This document shows positions 46,493 to 58,623 of a stretch of DNA of 64,000 bases, in pieces. Location of the stretch: positions 10,413,903 through 10,477,902 of the forward strand of contig OY855914.1 in NCBI GenBank assembly GCA_963693305.1. Reading direction: 5' to 3'. The notes below the pieces were generated by a model that saw only the letters and a list, made by a program, of their open reading frames with translations, was not told the DNA's origin and searched no databases. The translations under genes were made by a program, and so were the position numbers. This DNA comes from Meandrina meandrites (taxonomy: Eukaryota; Cnidaria; Anthozoa; Scleractinia; Meandrinidae). How positions within the stretch are numbered: position 1 is the first letter of the stretch; every line of letters starts with the position of its first letter.

Positions 46493-46845
46493 ACGTACGT
46501 GACTCTGGAGAAACAGCGGCGTTGTGTTACACTAGCGACCATGGACAATATGTTAATAATGCTTTGCACAGGAATTATTCCAATTCGCGAAATGTCGCAT
46601 TTCATAAGCTGTTAATTCGGAAAATCAAGAATACAAAGCACCGTTTGGTACTCTGCTGTCTTGCTGTTTGTCTGAAGAAGCCAACAAAGTATCAAATTGA
46701 ACCGTATATATTTGATTAACTAAATTAAAAGTTGAAATTCAAATTTTGACAGCGTGTATTTAAATTCCCGCACAAAGCCTTATTAACATATTATCAACGG
46801 CCGGCAGTATAACGCAACACCACTGTTTCTCAAGAGTCACGTACG
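46493..46845. mobile_element. 353-bp element with ~40-bp terminal inverted repeats
   Basis: The left end CGTACGTGACTCTGGAGAAA, then CAGCGGCGTTGTGTTACACT, is mirrored by AGTATAACGCAACACCACTG, then TTTCTCAAGAGTCACGTACG. The interior is noncoding. MITE-like. Confidence 0.75.
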
Positions 46846-47999
46846 CCTCAGTCACACAATCCACAAAGCTCTCGTAAGGTGAACAAAAAAAAATTAAATT
46901 GCATGAAAACTGATCAAACATTCCCTTAGAAAACTCAACAGCGAATTATTTGTTGTCGAAGACAGTCTCTTTGGTGTAGTGAGCCTTCGTGGTTTCTGTT
47001 TAATCTGGATTGGAAAGAAAATTTTGCCGATGCTAATGTTTTGTCAACGAAAACAGTTCCTGAGTCCTAGGTCCTATGTTTTTTGGCTGAAATTAACTAT
47101 CAGTCCGTCTTACTTTGCTCCCTTATGTAGTATTGTCTTCAATGCTTTGTCTTCAATGCTTTGTCTTCAGTGTCTTGTGTCCATTATATCGCCTCCAGTG
47201 TCGTGACTTCATCCTTTTCTTGTGTTGATCGTGATGTCCAAATCCTGAAAGGAATAAAAGAACGATTGATCAGTAATACTGAATTAGTTCCCTTGGGGGA
47301 ACAGCTTCAATTCACAGAAGCGCTTTTTTTAGGTTACGTGAAGCTATTAAAGTTTTACTTAAGTACAAAAGATAATATATGATAGCAATCCCAAGCTCAG
47401 AACATCGATTTTCTTTGAATATCATGTTGTTTGGTGTCAAATTATAAGAAAATGAAACTATGTATTTTTATTTGTTATGTACTCTCCAACCACCTGTCAT
47501 ATTTTCCCCACCCACTCTCATGTTCCCTGAATAAACAATTCCTTGTTGATTATGTCTTTATTCTCATCACATGTTTGGTTTGAAGTTCAAATTGATATCA
47601 TATGGAGAAAGTGGATTTTGATCACTCCTAGAAATTGAAGGATTATTAAAAAAACCCACTTGATTTGTTCGACTTATCAGTATTAACCAAAATGGCCACG
47701 ATTGATTTCTTGTGAAGACTATTAATATCATTTTAATCTTTACTGTCTACAAAGTATCGTTGTAAAAATAAACTCAAACTGAAAATTATTTGTGCTGACT
47801 GATCTTCTAGATCTATTTGGAACCGGAACACAGGGTTGAAAGCCATCGACTCAAACGAAAGAAATAATCGGCAATTTTGTGTAGGCAGTATTATTTAACT
47901 CAATTTTTTTTCGTACATTTTAGTTTAATTTACAAGCAAAAGCGCGGGCGTAGAAGTAAACTGGGCCTTGGTACGGTTACTAAGAAAAGCTATATGTCA
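46846..47999. other. Intergenic, no clear feature
   Basis: A possible minus-strand acceptor TTTATTCCTTTCAG near 47247 may belong to the spliced transcript proposed at 49988-51352. A short (CTTCAATGCTTTGT) duplication lies at 47138-47170. Confidence 0.35.
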
Positions 48000-49625
48000 G
48001 ATTGTCATTAAGGAGGTTTTGATCAAGATACACAGAAGAAATTTGGATAAAAACATGATTTGTCAGTAACAATCGAAACCACCTGTCAGTTTGAGATCAA
48101 AACATGATTTGTCAGTTAAGATTTCAAGCCATCTTTCAGCTGCCAGTTAGAATGTTCGCACTGATCAAAACATGATTTGTCGATCAAAATTTCAAGCCAT
48201 CTATCAGTTGTAAAGAAAGAATGTTCGTACAGATCAAAACATGATTTGTCGATCAAAATTTCAAACCATCTATCAGTTGTAAAGAAAGAATGTTCGTACA
48301 GATCAAAACATGATTTGTCGATCAAAATTTCAAGCCATCTATCAGTTGTAAAGAAAGAATGTTCGTACAGATCAAAACATGATTTGTCAATCAAACTTTC
48401 AAACCATCTATCAGTTTTAAAGTAAGAATGTTCATACAGATCAAAACATGATTTGTCGATCAAAATTTCAAGTCACCTGTCAGTTGTCAAAACGGGATTT
48501 TTCAGTTAAAATTTAAAACAATCTGTCAGTTGTCTGTACGGTTGCGCAGATTAAAACATGGTTTGTCAATTAAAATTTCAAACCACCGTTTATCTTTACT
48601 CAGTAAGTATGTTGAAATCAAAACATTATTTTACAGTTACAATTTCAAACCATCTGTCAGTTGCATTAGTGAGGATTTTCAAATCAATGCATAATTTTTC
48701 ATGGCAATATAAAACAATCTCTCAGCAGTAATAAGTAAGAATGTTCAAATCAAAACTGACTTTTTAGTTTAAATTCAAGCAATCTTTCAGTTGTCAGTAA
48801 GCATGTTAAGATCAAAACATGATTTGTCAGTTCAAATTTTAATCCATCTGTCAGTTCTCAGTAAGAATATGTTCGAACAGTTCAAAACATGATTCGTCAA
48901 TAAAAATTGCAACGATCTGTCAATTGTCGGTGAGGATGTTGAAAACAAGACATGGTTTGTCACTTTATAGTCCAAATCATCTGTCGGTTGTCAATAAAAA
49001 AATTTCAGATCAAAAAATGATTTGCCAGTTAAAATGTGAAACAGTCTGTCAGTTGTCAGTAAAGAGGTTGTGATCAAACTACAAACATCCCTGAAATTAT
49101 GCGAGAAAGGATGCCAAGATCGCAACATCACTGGTCAGCAAAACTTTTCTAAATACTGGTGTCAATTAAAATTTCAAACACCTGTTAGTTTTCAGTAAGA
49201 ATGTTCAGATCAAAACATGATAAGTAAGTAAAGAATATGTGTACATCAAAACACGACTTTTAGTTAAAATTTCTGGGAAACCGTCTGTCAGTTGGCAGAA
49301 CATATGTTTTCATCAAAACATGATTGTCAGTTGTCCATAATGATTATGCATAGATCGAAACGTGATTTTTCAATTAAAATTTTAAATCATCCGTCAGTTG
49401 TTAGTAAGGATATTTAGATCAAAACACAATTAAATTTTCAAACATCTGCCAGTTTTCAGTAAGAATGTGCAGATCAAAATATGATTTGTCAGTTAAACTT
49501 TCAAGTCATCTGTCAGTTGACTGTAAGGATGTTGAGATCAAAACATGATTTGTCAGTCGAATCTTTTAATCAATCTGTCAGTTGTCAGTAAGAATGTTGA
49601 GATCGAACCATGACGGGTCAGTTCT
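48000..49625. repeat. Minisatellite, 60-69-bp unit, partly homogenised
   Basis: The unit contains AGATCAAAACATGATTTGTC, AATTTCAA(G/A)CCATCT(A/G)TCAGTTG and AAGAATGTTC. From 48172 to 48440 the units are 69 bp and nearly identical; outside that core they are degenerate. With a period divisible by three, the core is open in frame on both strands, but nothing suggests a gene. Confidence 0.92.
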
Positions 49626-49987
49626 GCCATAGCCTAACACAACTGTGTTTCAATAATCCATGAAAATAAATAGCTTTTTGATTTAAATTCCATGATCAAA
49701 TAAAGAAAGAAAGTTAAAAAATAATGCCATACTTAAACCCTAAATAGGATCAATAACAGAAGTACCACAAGTGTCAATCAATAGAAATTTTGGCAGGTGA
49801 TGAGATGATGAAACTCGAATATTGCGTCATTTTTGTCTAACGAAACAACAAATTCTCTGGACGACCATCGAAAACAAAAAAAAAATGGCGATAAGTGGAG
49901 AGAATTGAAGCAAACTTGGGAACAAAAGGAAAATAAGTAATACATTTGCTAATTCCATTATAGAAAATTGAGAAACGTCAACTGACC
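49626..49987. other. Intergenic, no clear feature
   Basis: AT-rich sequence only. Confidence 0.4.
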
Positions 49988-50782
49988 TGGCATAGACGTA
50001 TTTGGTTCTTCCGTGGGTCTTCCTGCATGGTTTTCCAGTAACGACCACCACTTGGCTCCTTGTTTAATTTATCTGATAATAAAAACACGTTGATAAGTTA
50101 TTTACAATTTGTTACAATTAACTTTTGTTTGTGGAATGTGTTGCTTGACGCGACGCTTTTTGGGGGGGGGGGGGGGGAGGGGTGTTGGAGAGTTGGGATA
50201 CTAGCACATTCTCTCACTAGACGGAATTCCAACTCATAAAATAGTTTTACTTTGGAACTCCATAAGATATATGAAATATGAACTGACCTGTCAGTGTATA
50301 CGACCTCCTAATTGATCCTTCAGCGCTCCAGTGCCGTCACAATATAGTCATGGTCTCTTGTTTCCCTGATAACAGACAAAGACATTTTGTTGATCGACGT
50401 ACGCTTTGTTACTGTTTGCAAGCTTCATATAATTATGTAACGTAACGTACCATAACTGTACGGTATAAAAAATCTACTGACAAGAGTTCGTAGCTTCTAT
50501 TTTGAATTTTATTCTGTTATAGTGCTTGTAGTTAGGTAGGTAGGTAATCAGTTTGTAATAATTCTAAAATGACTGATGGAAATTAAACTCTTTTTATATA
50601 ACTATTTCAACCACTAGACATTAGTTTTTTTACTCTATTTTTATAACTATTTTAAACTATTGGACATTTTATATTTTTAGAAATTGTATTTAGCAGGGCC
50701 CCTCTGGATACCAGCCACTGTGCTGAATGGGCCACCCTGCATAAATAAAGTTTCACCTTACCTACCTACCTACCTTGTCTGA

Positions 50783-50852
50783 ATATCGTATCGTATCGTA
50801 TCGTATCGTATCGTATCGTATCGTATCGTACCGTACCGTATCGTATCGTATC
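50783..50852. repeat. (TATCG)n microsatellite
   Basis: About 13 pentanucleotide units with two TACCG variants. Confidence 0.95.
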
Positions 50853-50869
50853 ATCTCAAAGACAAGATG

Positions 50870-51036
50870 ACATATGTTGTGGTTTAAAGTTTTCCTTGGT
50901 TTAAAATTTTTCAAACCAGTTTGATTTTTATTTCCCTTTATTCCAGATTATGATAATCAAGATGAGACAATGAAAAATAAAAATCAAACTGGTTTAAGAA
51001 ATTTTAAACCAAAGAAAAATTTAAACCACAACATAT
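50870..51036. mobile_element. Fold-back (MITE-like) element with ~62-bp arms
   Basis: The left arm CATATGTTGTGGTTTAAAGT...AAACCAGTTTGATTTTTATT is mirrored by AATAAAAATCAAACTGGTTT...TTTAAACCACAACATATAC. The loop is about 45 bp. Confidence 0.78.
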
Positions 51037-51352
51037 ACATTGAACTCATAGTACAAGAGTTTTGGAACCATAATAAAACTTAAATGTACATATAGTTTTC
51101 ACTCAAATCGTTTCATAGAATTAAATAACAATCTAATTCCGGCAATATAATTAATAGGTCAATCAATGTTGCCTTTATGGTTTTCATTAAAAACACCAAG
51201 TTCTGAATCGAAACGTTCCCGTTCGTTTATAAGAATTGATCTGACCTAGTGTTAAAATAGTCTAGTTGTACTACAAGAATTGTACATTTATTTCGCCAAA
51301 ATAGATTTCGCAAAGTGTTTACTCAAACACGCAAAGTTTTCATTACATACCA

Positions 51353-54300
51353 TGGACGCTTCAAGAAGACTCCACGTCAGTTAAAAACTGCGCGCATGTG
51401 AACGAATTTCGCTCCAGAAGGTTCCAGCACTGAAAGTTTCCGCCTGGGACTTGTAAGGTAACGATTCCTCTCGCGTAGAAACGACATTAGACGACGATTG
51501 AATCAAGAAGGTCAAGAAGCCAAACTTGTAAACTCCTCGTGCGAAGGTGGTGAAGAACATGAATAGTCAATGAGGATCCAAGTTTTTGCAATGCAAATTC
51601 AAGTTAAATTTTCAGACTGGGGCCAACGAACAAGAAATCAGTATTTTCAAAAGACTGCGAACTTTGTCCCATTTTCAGATGTCATATTACATGATCAAAC
51701 ATGATAAACATGATAATAAAATAGAGATAATAGAAAGGAGATTCTTTACTGCTATCGAGAAGAAAAATTGAAGACCTTGAGATAAAATGGTATATGCCTA
51801 TATAAGTCATATTGTTCGTTAAAAAAGATTCAGCCAGATTCAGATGTTTTAATTTTTTTACGTAAGCAATCAATCATTTTATTTTTTTGCCATGAGGTAA
51901 CAGTATGTGTCTACTAATTACGTAGAAATAAAAGGAAATGGCGAGCGTACCTAAAAAAAACTATTAGGCTTGCGTAAGGCCTAGTTTCCCTCACTAGAAA
52001 AACAGGTGGAGTAATTAACGGGTAATAGGATACAAAAACTAACGTACTGCAATAGTCATTTTAAAGCTCTCAGAGGATCAGTAATTTGCTTATAAGGAAT
52101 TTGTTTATAATTTTTCCTTCTCAAGTTGCTAGAGATGAAGAGCCAGTAATCTTTTGAATAAGGGAGGTGAAAACGTTTTTTTATTTGGATAAAAAAAGAA
52201 TAGGAAACTACCTGATATTCGTTCCACAAAGTGGTAGACGAAAGGAATTTGCATGCCTTGTCTTGTTAAGCAACGGATTTGCTTATCTTTTTTTAGGAAT
52301 ATATGATCTCGCCGCTTTCGTCCCCCCTCCCCCCGCCCCAACTTCCAGAATATTTCAGATGACTCGATCGAAATAAATGACGCGCTATATGCCTGTCTAA
52401 AAGCTCTAATAACTTCACCATTTCTGACTCGATTTCCCTGAAACTTTCGCATTTTATACGAAATTTATCGTGAAATAATATGTATGTCAATATGTTGATC
52501 TAATATTCGTTAGTTTTGCGCGATGTTACATTTATTGAACACTACTTTTTGGATAAAATTGCTATTTACAGATAACTGAGCGCTAAGATTTCGTTTAAAC
52601 TTCTGCAGTTAGCTCGCAATACCATCGTGCCATGACTGTTCAAGTTTCCGCAAAATCGTCGGAACAGAAACCCCGGCACAATTTGGACATCAAAATATTA
52701 ACTCCGGGCGAACTTCGAAGTTTGGAATACTCCAGCGCTTCCAAATTTCACCTAAAAGCACAACAACCGAAGAAAAAGAAGGTTCAATGTATCAGTTTTA
52801 TTAGCTCCAAATCACATACGGCTATTTGAAACGATGACAAAGTTTGAGCTAATGTTATAAACTCACCTTTTGCGTCAAAATGTAGCGAAGTCGCCAAATT
52901 TACGTTTTTTCTGAATTATATGAAAACTAACCGGACGAATCGAATAAAACTACTGGAACATAAAAATGAATATCTTACACACACTTTGCGCTATTTTACG
53001 TTTCTGGAGCTGCCTTGATGTGGATGAAATATATTTTTAAAGTGGAGCACTGCTTCAACTCTGTTGTGAACACGGCCTTTTTGTCATTTGAATTCTACAG
53101 CTGACGCTATGCAAATTTTTTGGATTTGATGAGAATTTGAGATTATTTCGATCGAGTCACCTTAAACAATAACAATGAAACTTAAAGGACATATAGCATG
53201 TCCGAAAATCTATCTTTTGATAAACGTCACGTGGGGTGATAATGTCACATCACGTAACAATTACATCGTGATGTCAAAACAGCCGCCATCTTGGATCCGC
53301 CATCTTCGATTTCAAAATTTTTCCAAAACGTCAGAAAACCGACCAAAATTACTGAAAAGTACTCAAAATCTATAAAACGGTGAAAAAAGGAACAGAAAAA
53401 TTACAAATTTCCGGAAACATGTATGTCAAAATGCCGTTGCCACGGTAACGTCAAGTTCCCGACACAATCCAGATGAATTTTAGAAAGAGGCGCAAAGTTT
53501 GGAAGCGTTTGGTTAAAGCTGGAGAAAGTTATTAGCGTTTAAATTCAGCGCGAACACCCCCCCCCCCCCCCCCTTCCCGGTCTGGATAGATTAACGTTGC
53601 ATGGTACAATTCAAAATCATCAAGACCATTGCAATTCCTAAACTTATGTTCCGAGCCTCTCAAATTCCTCTCGCAGAGAAATTGGCAAGGATCAATTCTG
53701 TACTCTTTAAATTTGTATGGACATCCGGAAGAGGTAAAATAAAGGGAAGAGTTTAATCAGTGATTATAAAGATGGAGGATTAAGAATATCCCAATCCATA
53801 TATAAACGCTTGTTAATCAAGATATGAGTATACCCCAAAATTCATCATTTTCGGAAGAACTGAAAAACATGTTTCGGTATTTTCGGTATTTTTGCTTTAA
53901 TTTGAGTGTTTATTTATTCGGTCATGTCAAAGAAAAACAGTAAAAGTTCCTGTCCCTTAAAGTGCGAAGATTACTTAAACGAAAAGTGATGAAAGATTTC
54001 ACAAAAATTAAAACGAAGTGGTAGCCTCCGATGGCAAAGGATCATAGTATGATCAGGAGAAGCTGCTGGCACTACAAGATACATCAATACTTTCTTTCAT
54101 GCATAAGTTTTTTGCTCTAATAAAAGTATTATTATTCCCTCTCCCCAAAAACACATAAATGGCGACCGGGTGCGAGTTTCTTTTCCTTAATAATGATGGA
54201 CGTAAAATGGCGTACAACCAGGGGTGCGATAATCTCGTTGAATAGTCCTAAAACCAGGCAAGCATAATATATTATCGCAAAATACAGAGTTTTTAATGGG

Positions 54301-55299
54301 AATTTCGGCGAGTTAAATTTTCCTGCAGACAACAGCACCGTTTTGGAGACATATGCATGGAAAATTAAAAACGCGATTACAGGTTTCCCACAGAGTCCTC
54401 GTCCCTAAAATTTCCTCAGTAAAGTTATTAATCAAATATCTTAAGTCAGTGATTTAGTAATCACACAGGAAATTCAATTTTATGAGTTATTTGACAACGA
54501 AAACTTTGAAATTCCAATGCAAACTCTGTATTTCGCGAAAAGTTTGCCCTGGCCATATAAGTAACACCGGTACTGCCGCAAGACCATTTTTCCGCCAGTG
54601 CTGTAGGCCGGGCAATTCATGTCACTGTTTCCCTTTCAACTGGTCTCACATGATTGCTCGACTACCTTGATTTTAAAACCTGCCTCATATATTCCGTTCA
54701 TGTACCGATTTTTCAGCTGAGATGCTGGTACGAAGGTCAGTGTCGAAACTATTTTATATATGCTTTGCTGGCCTACAAATGTAGTTTCCATGAGCGAGAG
54801 CGAACATGTGCTCGGGATTATGGCGGAATAAACATGTCAGTTGTGTTGATCCAACGCTAAGAATATAATATAAACCACCATTTCTGTACCAATGTATTTT
54901 TTAGCTTCCCCCGCCTCTCTTGAGCACGTTCTAACCGTCTTCATTCTCTCGGTTGGTTGCTCACCTCTCGCATGCTACTCTATCAGACGGTTGTAGGCTC
55001 TCAGCGCTGATCGCACCACTTCCGTTCTGAACCTCTGATCATAACCAGAGTACTGGAGACGTAACATCATATGGTTCACATGGCTGACCAGTCTCCTATA
55101 GAAGCTCTCTACTGCAGTTCAGTTCAGTTTCTTGGGTGAGCACTGTTCTGGTAAAGAGCCATGGCATGGCTGACCTCGCAATGATTACACATTTCAAAGC
55201 AACAGCATTGGATTAAAACTAATGTAAGACCACACACACCTCAATTTCTTCATCTCTCCCATTTTCCTTTCTTCTCGTCTCCACCCAGACCTTCAAATA
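51353..55299. other. Intergenic, no supported gene
   Basis: AT-rich; poly-C tract near 53557-53573. Short CGCCATCTTGGATCCGCCAT-type sequence near 53282. No exons with matching phases were found. Confidence 0.45.
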
Positions 55300-55479
55300 G
55301 GCCATTTCCGAGTTACCCTTTGCCTCTGTTTCAAAACGAGTCTACGTGCGAAACCATTCAAATGAAAATGAGATTGATTAGCATGAAAATGGACATGTAG
55401 GTTAAACTCATTTTCATATGAATGGTTTCGCATGTAGACTCGTTTTGAAACAGAGGCAAAGGGTAACTCGGAACTGGCC
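55300..55479. mobile_element. Fold-back element with ~72-bp arms
   Basis: The left arm GGCCATTTCCGAGTTACCCT, then TTGCCTCTGTTTCAAAACGA, is mirrored by TCGTTTTGAAACAGAGGCAA, then AGGGTAACTCGGAACTGGCC, with nearly perfect pairing. Closely similar palindromes are abundant in stony coral genomes (recall). Confidence 0.85.
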
Positions 55480-55536
55480 CATTGAGTATGGGTAGTTCTA
55501 TTCTCGTCCCCATGGCCCTTTTCGCTTCTCTCAGCC

Positions 55537-55750
55537 GGTGGGGCCTTCGCACGAGAAAAGAAGGGCTCTGGGAGATGGGATTTTTGAATGAATTCGAAAT
55601 CTTGAGCGGAAGTAAAAAAACGCCATGACTCTCTCATACAGTATATTGAAACATCACGACTGCATACATGAAGACCGGAAGTCCTAGAATCTAGGACTGG
55701 AAATCTTTTGTCTCCAGAGCCCTTCGTTCCTCGTGCCAAGGCCCCGCCAC
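55537..55750. mobile_element. Second fold-back element, adjacent
   Basis: GTGGGGCCTTCGCACGAGAA, then AAGAAGGGCTCTGGGAGA, on the left pairs with TCTCCAGAGCCCTTCGTTCC, then TCGTGCCAAGGCCCCGCCAC, on the right. A 170-codon open frame crossing both elements is an artefact. Confidence 0.7.
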
Positions 55751-56760
55751 TCAATTGATGAGTGAATGCTGTTGCCAATCCTCTGTCTGGAATAAAGCCA
55801 TACACCGTCTATCGGCTTTGACCTCTCACTCTTGCTCAGCTACACTTAGATCTTACTAGATCACACTACCTTTACTCTCAACAAACTTGACTCCGCCTTA
55901 GGAACATTTATAATGACATTAATGTCATCAACAAATCCATTGCTACGGTGTACTTTATTCTTGGCATCAAATGGTAAACTATATTATTATTTGCGAATTT
56001 AACATAAGTGCTGGCCGGCAGCAGTTTAGTTATAGCTTATTAACATGTTTTGCGTATCGTGAATGCCGACCAAGGCAAGTGCCCCTACAGATCAGTTCGC
56101 GCGAAAATTTAACAATCTAGTTTCTTAGAGTTGTCATTTCCCGCATTCTGGGAGCATGTGAGACGAATACGGTCTAAGGTTCTGAATGAATCATTTTGAC
56201 TTTACGCTTGTGTCAAATGATTTCCGAAAAACGTGATCTCTGTTATCTCGTTAAGTTCCGAAAGCAACGAGCCTCGCTACTTGCGCACTTAGCAGCTTTT
56301 CGCTACTTTCCAGGTGTAAGGTTGCCATTCATGGGGTCACTATACTTTCGGCTGCCTATGCGTGTACCGTACGTGGTCCAGTTCACCTTAAAAAAAGTAA
56401 AAATGTTTTATATATATATAAATAATACGCATTCTGCGACATGTTTCCAAATGGGAGGAAGAAGCACAAAAGTGGTCCAGCTAAAAGACGTCATAAAAGG
56501 AAAAGAGTGTTTCCAGCAATGTACAGACCGATATGAAAATAAGAGAAAATAACAATAGCGTTGAGGACCACTTTCTTTTTGAGCGTTTTAGCAATTTTGA
56601 CTTGAATGATATAATTAGTTCTAAGATAAAATGTATTTAAGGTCCCTTATTATATACTTCTGGGGTCTTTTTCTTTTCTCCATTTCATGTTAAATCTAGC
56701 TGACTATTAAACTGATGAACAGCTGACTAAAAATGTTTAAGAGTTCCCCTTGCTTAAGAT
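55751..56760. other. Downstream flank of the lipase gene
   Basis: No supported feature. The 3' UTR of the minus-strand lipase must lie in its right part; no strong polyadenylation signal could be assigned. Confidence 0.4.
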
Positions 56761-56877
56761 TTACTTTGTATTAGGAGATGGCAATCTTTCAATTATCCAT
56801 GAAATTATATCACTCATGACAAGAGCTGCATCTTCTTTGGGCTCATTCAAAAGCTTGTGGTAAAAACCTGGATAAAT
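56761..56877 (-). CDS. MGLL: MGLL exon f (catalytic His and stop)
   Basis: 117 nt, acceptor CTTTTTAACAG. It encodes [20 protein letters not shown], then [18 protein letters not shown] and TAA. The His in FYHKL completes the triad. Confidence 0.9.
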   Translation of the reverse strand: MYPGFYHKLLNEPKEDAALVMSDIISWIIERLPSPNTK

Positions 56878-57949
56878 CTGTTAAAAAGAAGAACAAAGTA
56901 CAGTAAATATAGATCACTTCATAGAAAGTGTGACGTACGGATTTTTATTTACGAGTACTATTTGAGAATCAAAAGACAACTGGCAAATTTTGAACAAATT
57001 GTGAAGACACACGGAGTCGGTTAATTAAACAATAATTGCAAAACGTAATTAACTTTACCACAGCGTCCCCAAAAGTGCTTGAATATTCAAGATTAGTAAG
57101 TCCGTCTCTGTGTTGTAAATTTGGAAGAAAGTCTTGTCTCCAATTTCACTTATCGTCGCTTGTTTGTCTTAACTCCACCTTTGAAGAATGATCTTTATCA
57201 TAACTGTATTCTTCAAGTTTTGCTTAGCATGTTTCCATTGGCTTGAATTTCCAGGAGGTTCTTTACAAAAGGCAAAGGAACAAACCATGTAGTCACATTT
57301 TTAAAGCAAAAACTGTTGTCGAGGGAAAACCTGCCGCTCGCTGTTTTCAACTTTGTTGGAAACCATTTGAGTTCTCGCCCTCTGATTGGTTGAGTTGCTG
57401 TACTCTATGTGCTGATTGGTTATATTTTTCACATGTGAAGAAAGCTATACGCAAAGCTGATTGGACGTATCACTTTTTTCACATGTAAAATATAGCAAAT
57501 ATAGAATTCTATTTACAAGGCTTATTGCCCAAAATTCTCGCTATATATGTAAAACATTCAAAACACATCACCTTAATGGTTTTATCTTTACTTGAAGCTT
57601 TTTGCTCCAACATCACCGAACCCTCGACCATCGTGAGTTGATCCGCATCTCCATGGAGCACTAGAAATGGCCACTCAATCTTGGAAAGATTTTCTTTGAT
57701 GTGTTCCATAGCATCATGAATAGCCATTGCCCACATAGCTTTCAATCCCCCCTTCCATGCAAGGGGATCATTACTCAAGGCTGCAACCTTAAGAAAAAAT
57801 AATATAGTAATAATGTTTCTAGTCATTTAAGTCCAACACTGGTGTGTACTGTGTTGGGGCCCAGCAAACAAGCTTCAGGATATGCACCACTGATTTATGT
57901 GTAGATGGGAGGAAGGGGAAAAACATAAAATAATGATAATGATAATAAT

Positions 57950-58016
<67 letters not shown>

Positions 58017-58592
58017 GTGTTAATAATAATAATGATAATACACAAAACAGAGATCAAAAGACAAACCGCCAAATCTGCTTTTAAACAAGAAGTTCCACTA
58101 TAAAAGGGATGGCGCCTCCCACATTTCACACCTTTCGGGCGCGAAATGCAAATTTTTACCCTTGCATTCATGGCGTGTTGCATAGTCAAGCGTCCTGCAA
58201 ATTGAATACGCTTCAAAACCTCATGAAACCAAAAGATACCCTGTACAAAAATAAGATATAACTTGTTAACGTTTTAGCATAACATTCTCAGCAAAAATGA
58301 AGCACATTTTACCAGCAACTTTCACAGAGAAAGCGCGGGTTGTTTGTCAGCTGTTTACGCTTTGATGGTTTATTGACAACTGGGCGTGAGAATGGCCAGG
58401 CCAGGCCCCTTTTATACCGGAACTTCTTGTTTAACAGTAAGGGTGCATTCTTTTGTTTGTTACAAGTTCGTTGGTTCGTTAGCTCGTCGGTTCGTTCGTT
58501 GGTTCGTTGGTTCGTTCGCTCGTTCGCTCGCTCGCTCGTTCATTCGCTCGTTCGTTCGTTGGTTCGTTAGCTCGTTCGTTCGTTCGCTCGTT

Positions 58593-58623
<31 letters not shown>

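Larger units (their letters stand above)
49988..51352 (-). ncRNA. Candidate spliced minus-strand transcript, probably noncoding
   Basis: Three segments carry consistent minus-strand splice borders. E1 ends ...GCGTCCATG before GTATGT (about 51352). E2 is 50369-50292 (acceptor TCTGTTATCAG, donor GTCAGTTC). E3 is 50072-49993 (acceptor TTTTTATTATCAG, donor GTCAGTTG). E2 and E3 share acceptor and donor context. The E1 ATG frame closes after five codons in E2; E3 alone is open in one frame (DKLNKEPSGGRYWKTMQEDP). Splice signals are the only evidence. Confidence 0.3.

Noticed and set aside
48116..48463. Repeat protein with a 23-residue unit, open on both strands
   Set aside because: The 69-bp minisatellite has a period divisible by three; no start context, splice sites or conservation signal.
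55293..55805. 170-codon minus-strand open frame
   Set aside because: It runs through both arms of a palindrome and a second fold-back element; it is repeat sequence.
56196..56552. 118-codon plus-strand frame
   Set aside because: No domain, poor composition, no splice or promoter support.
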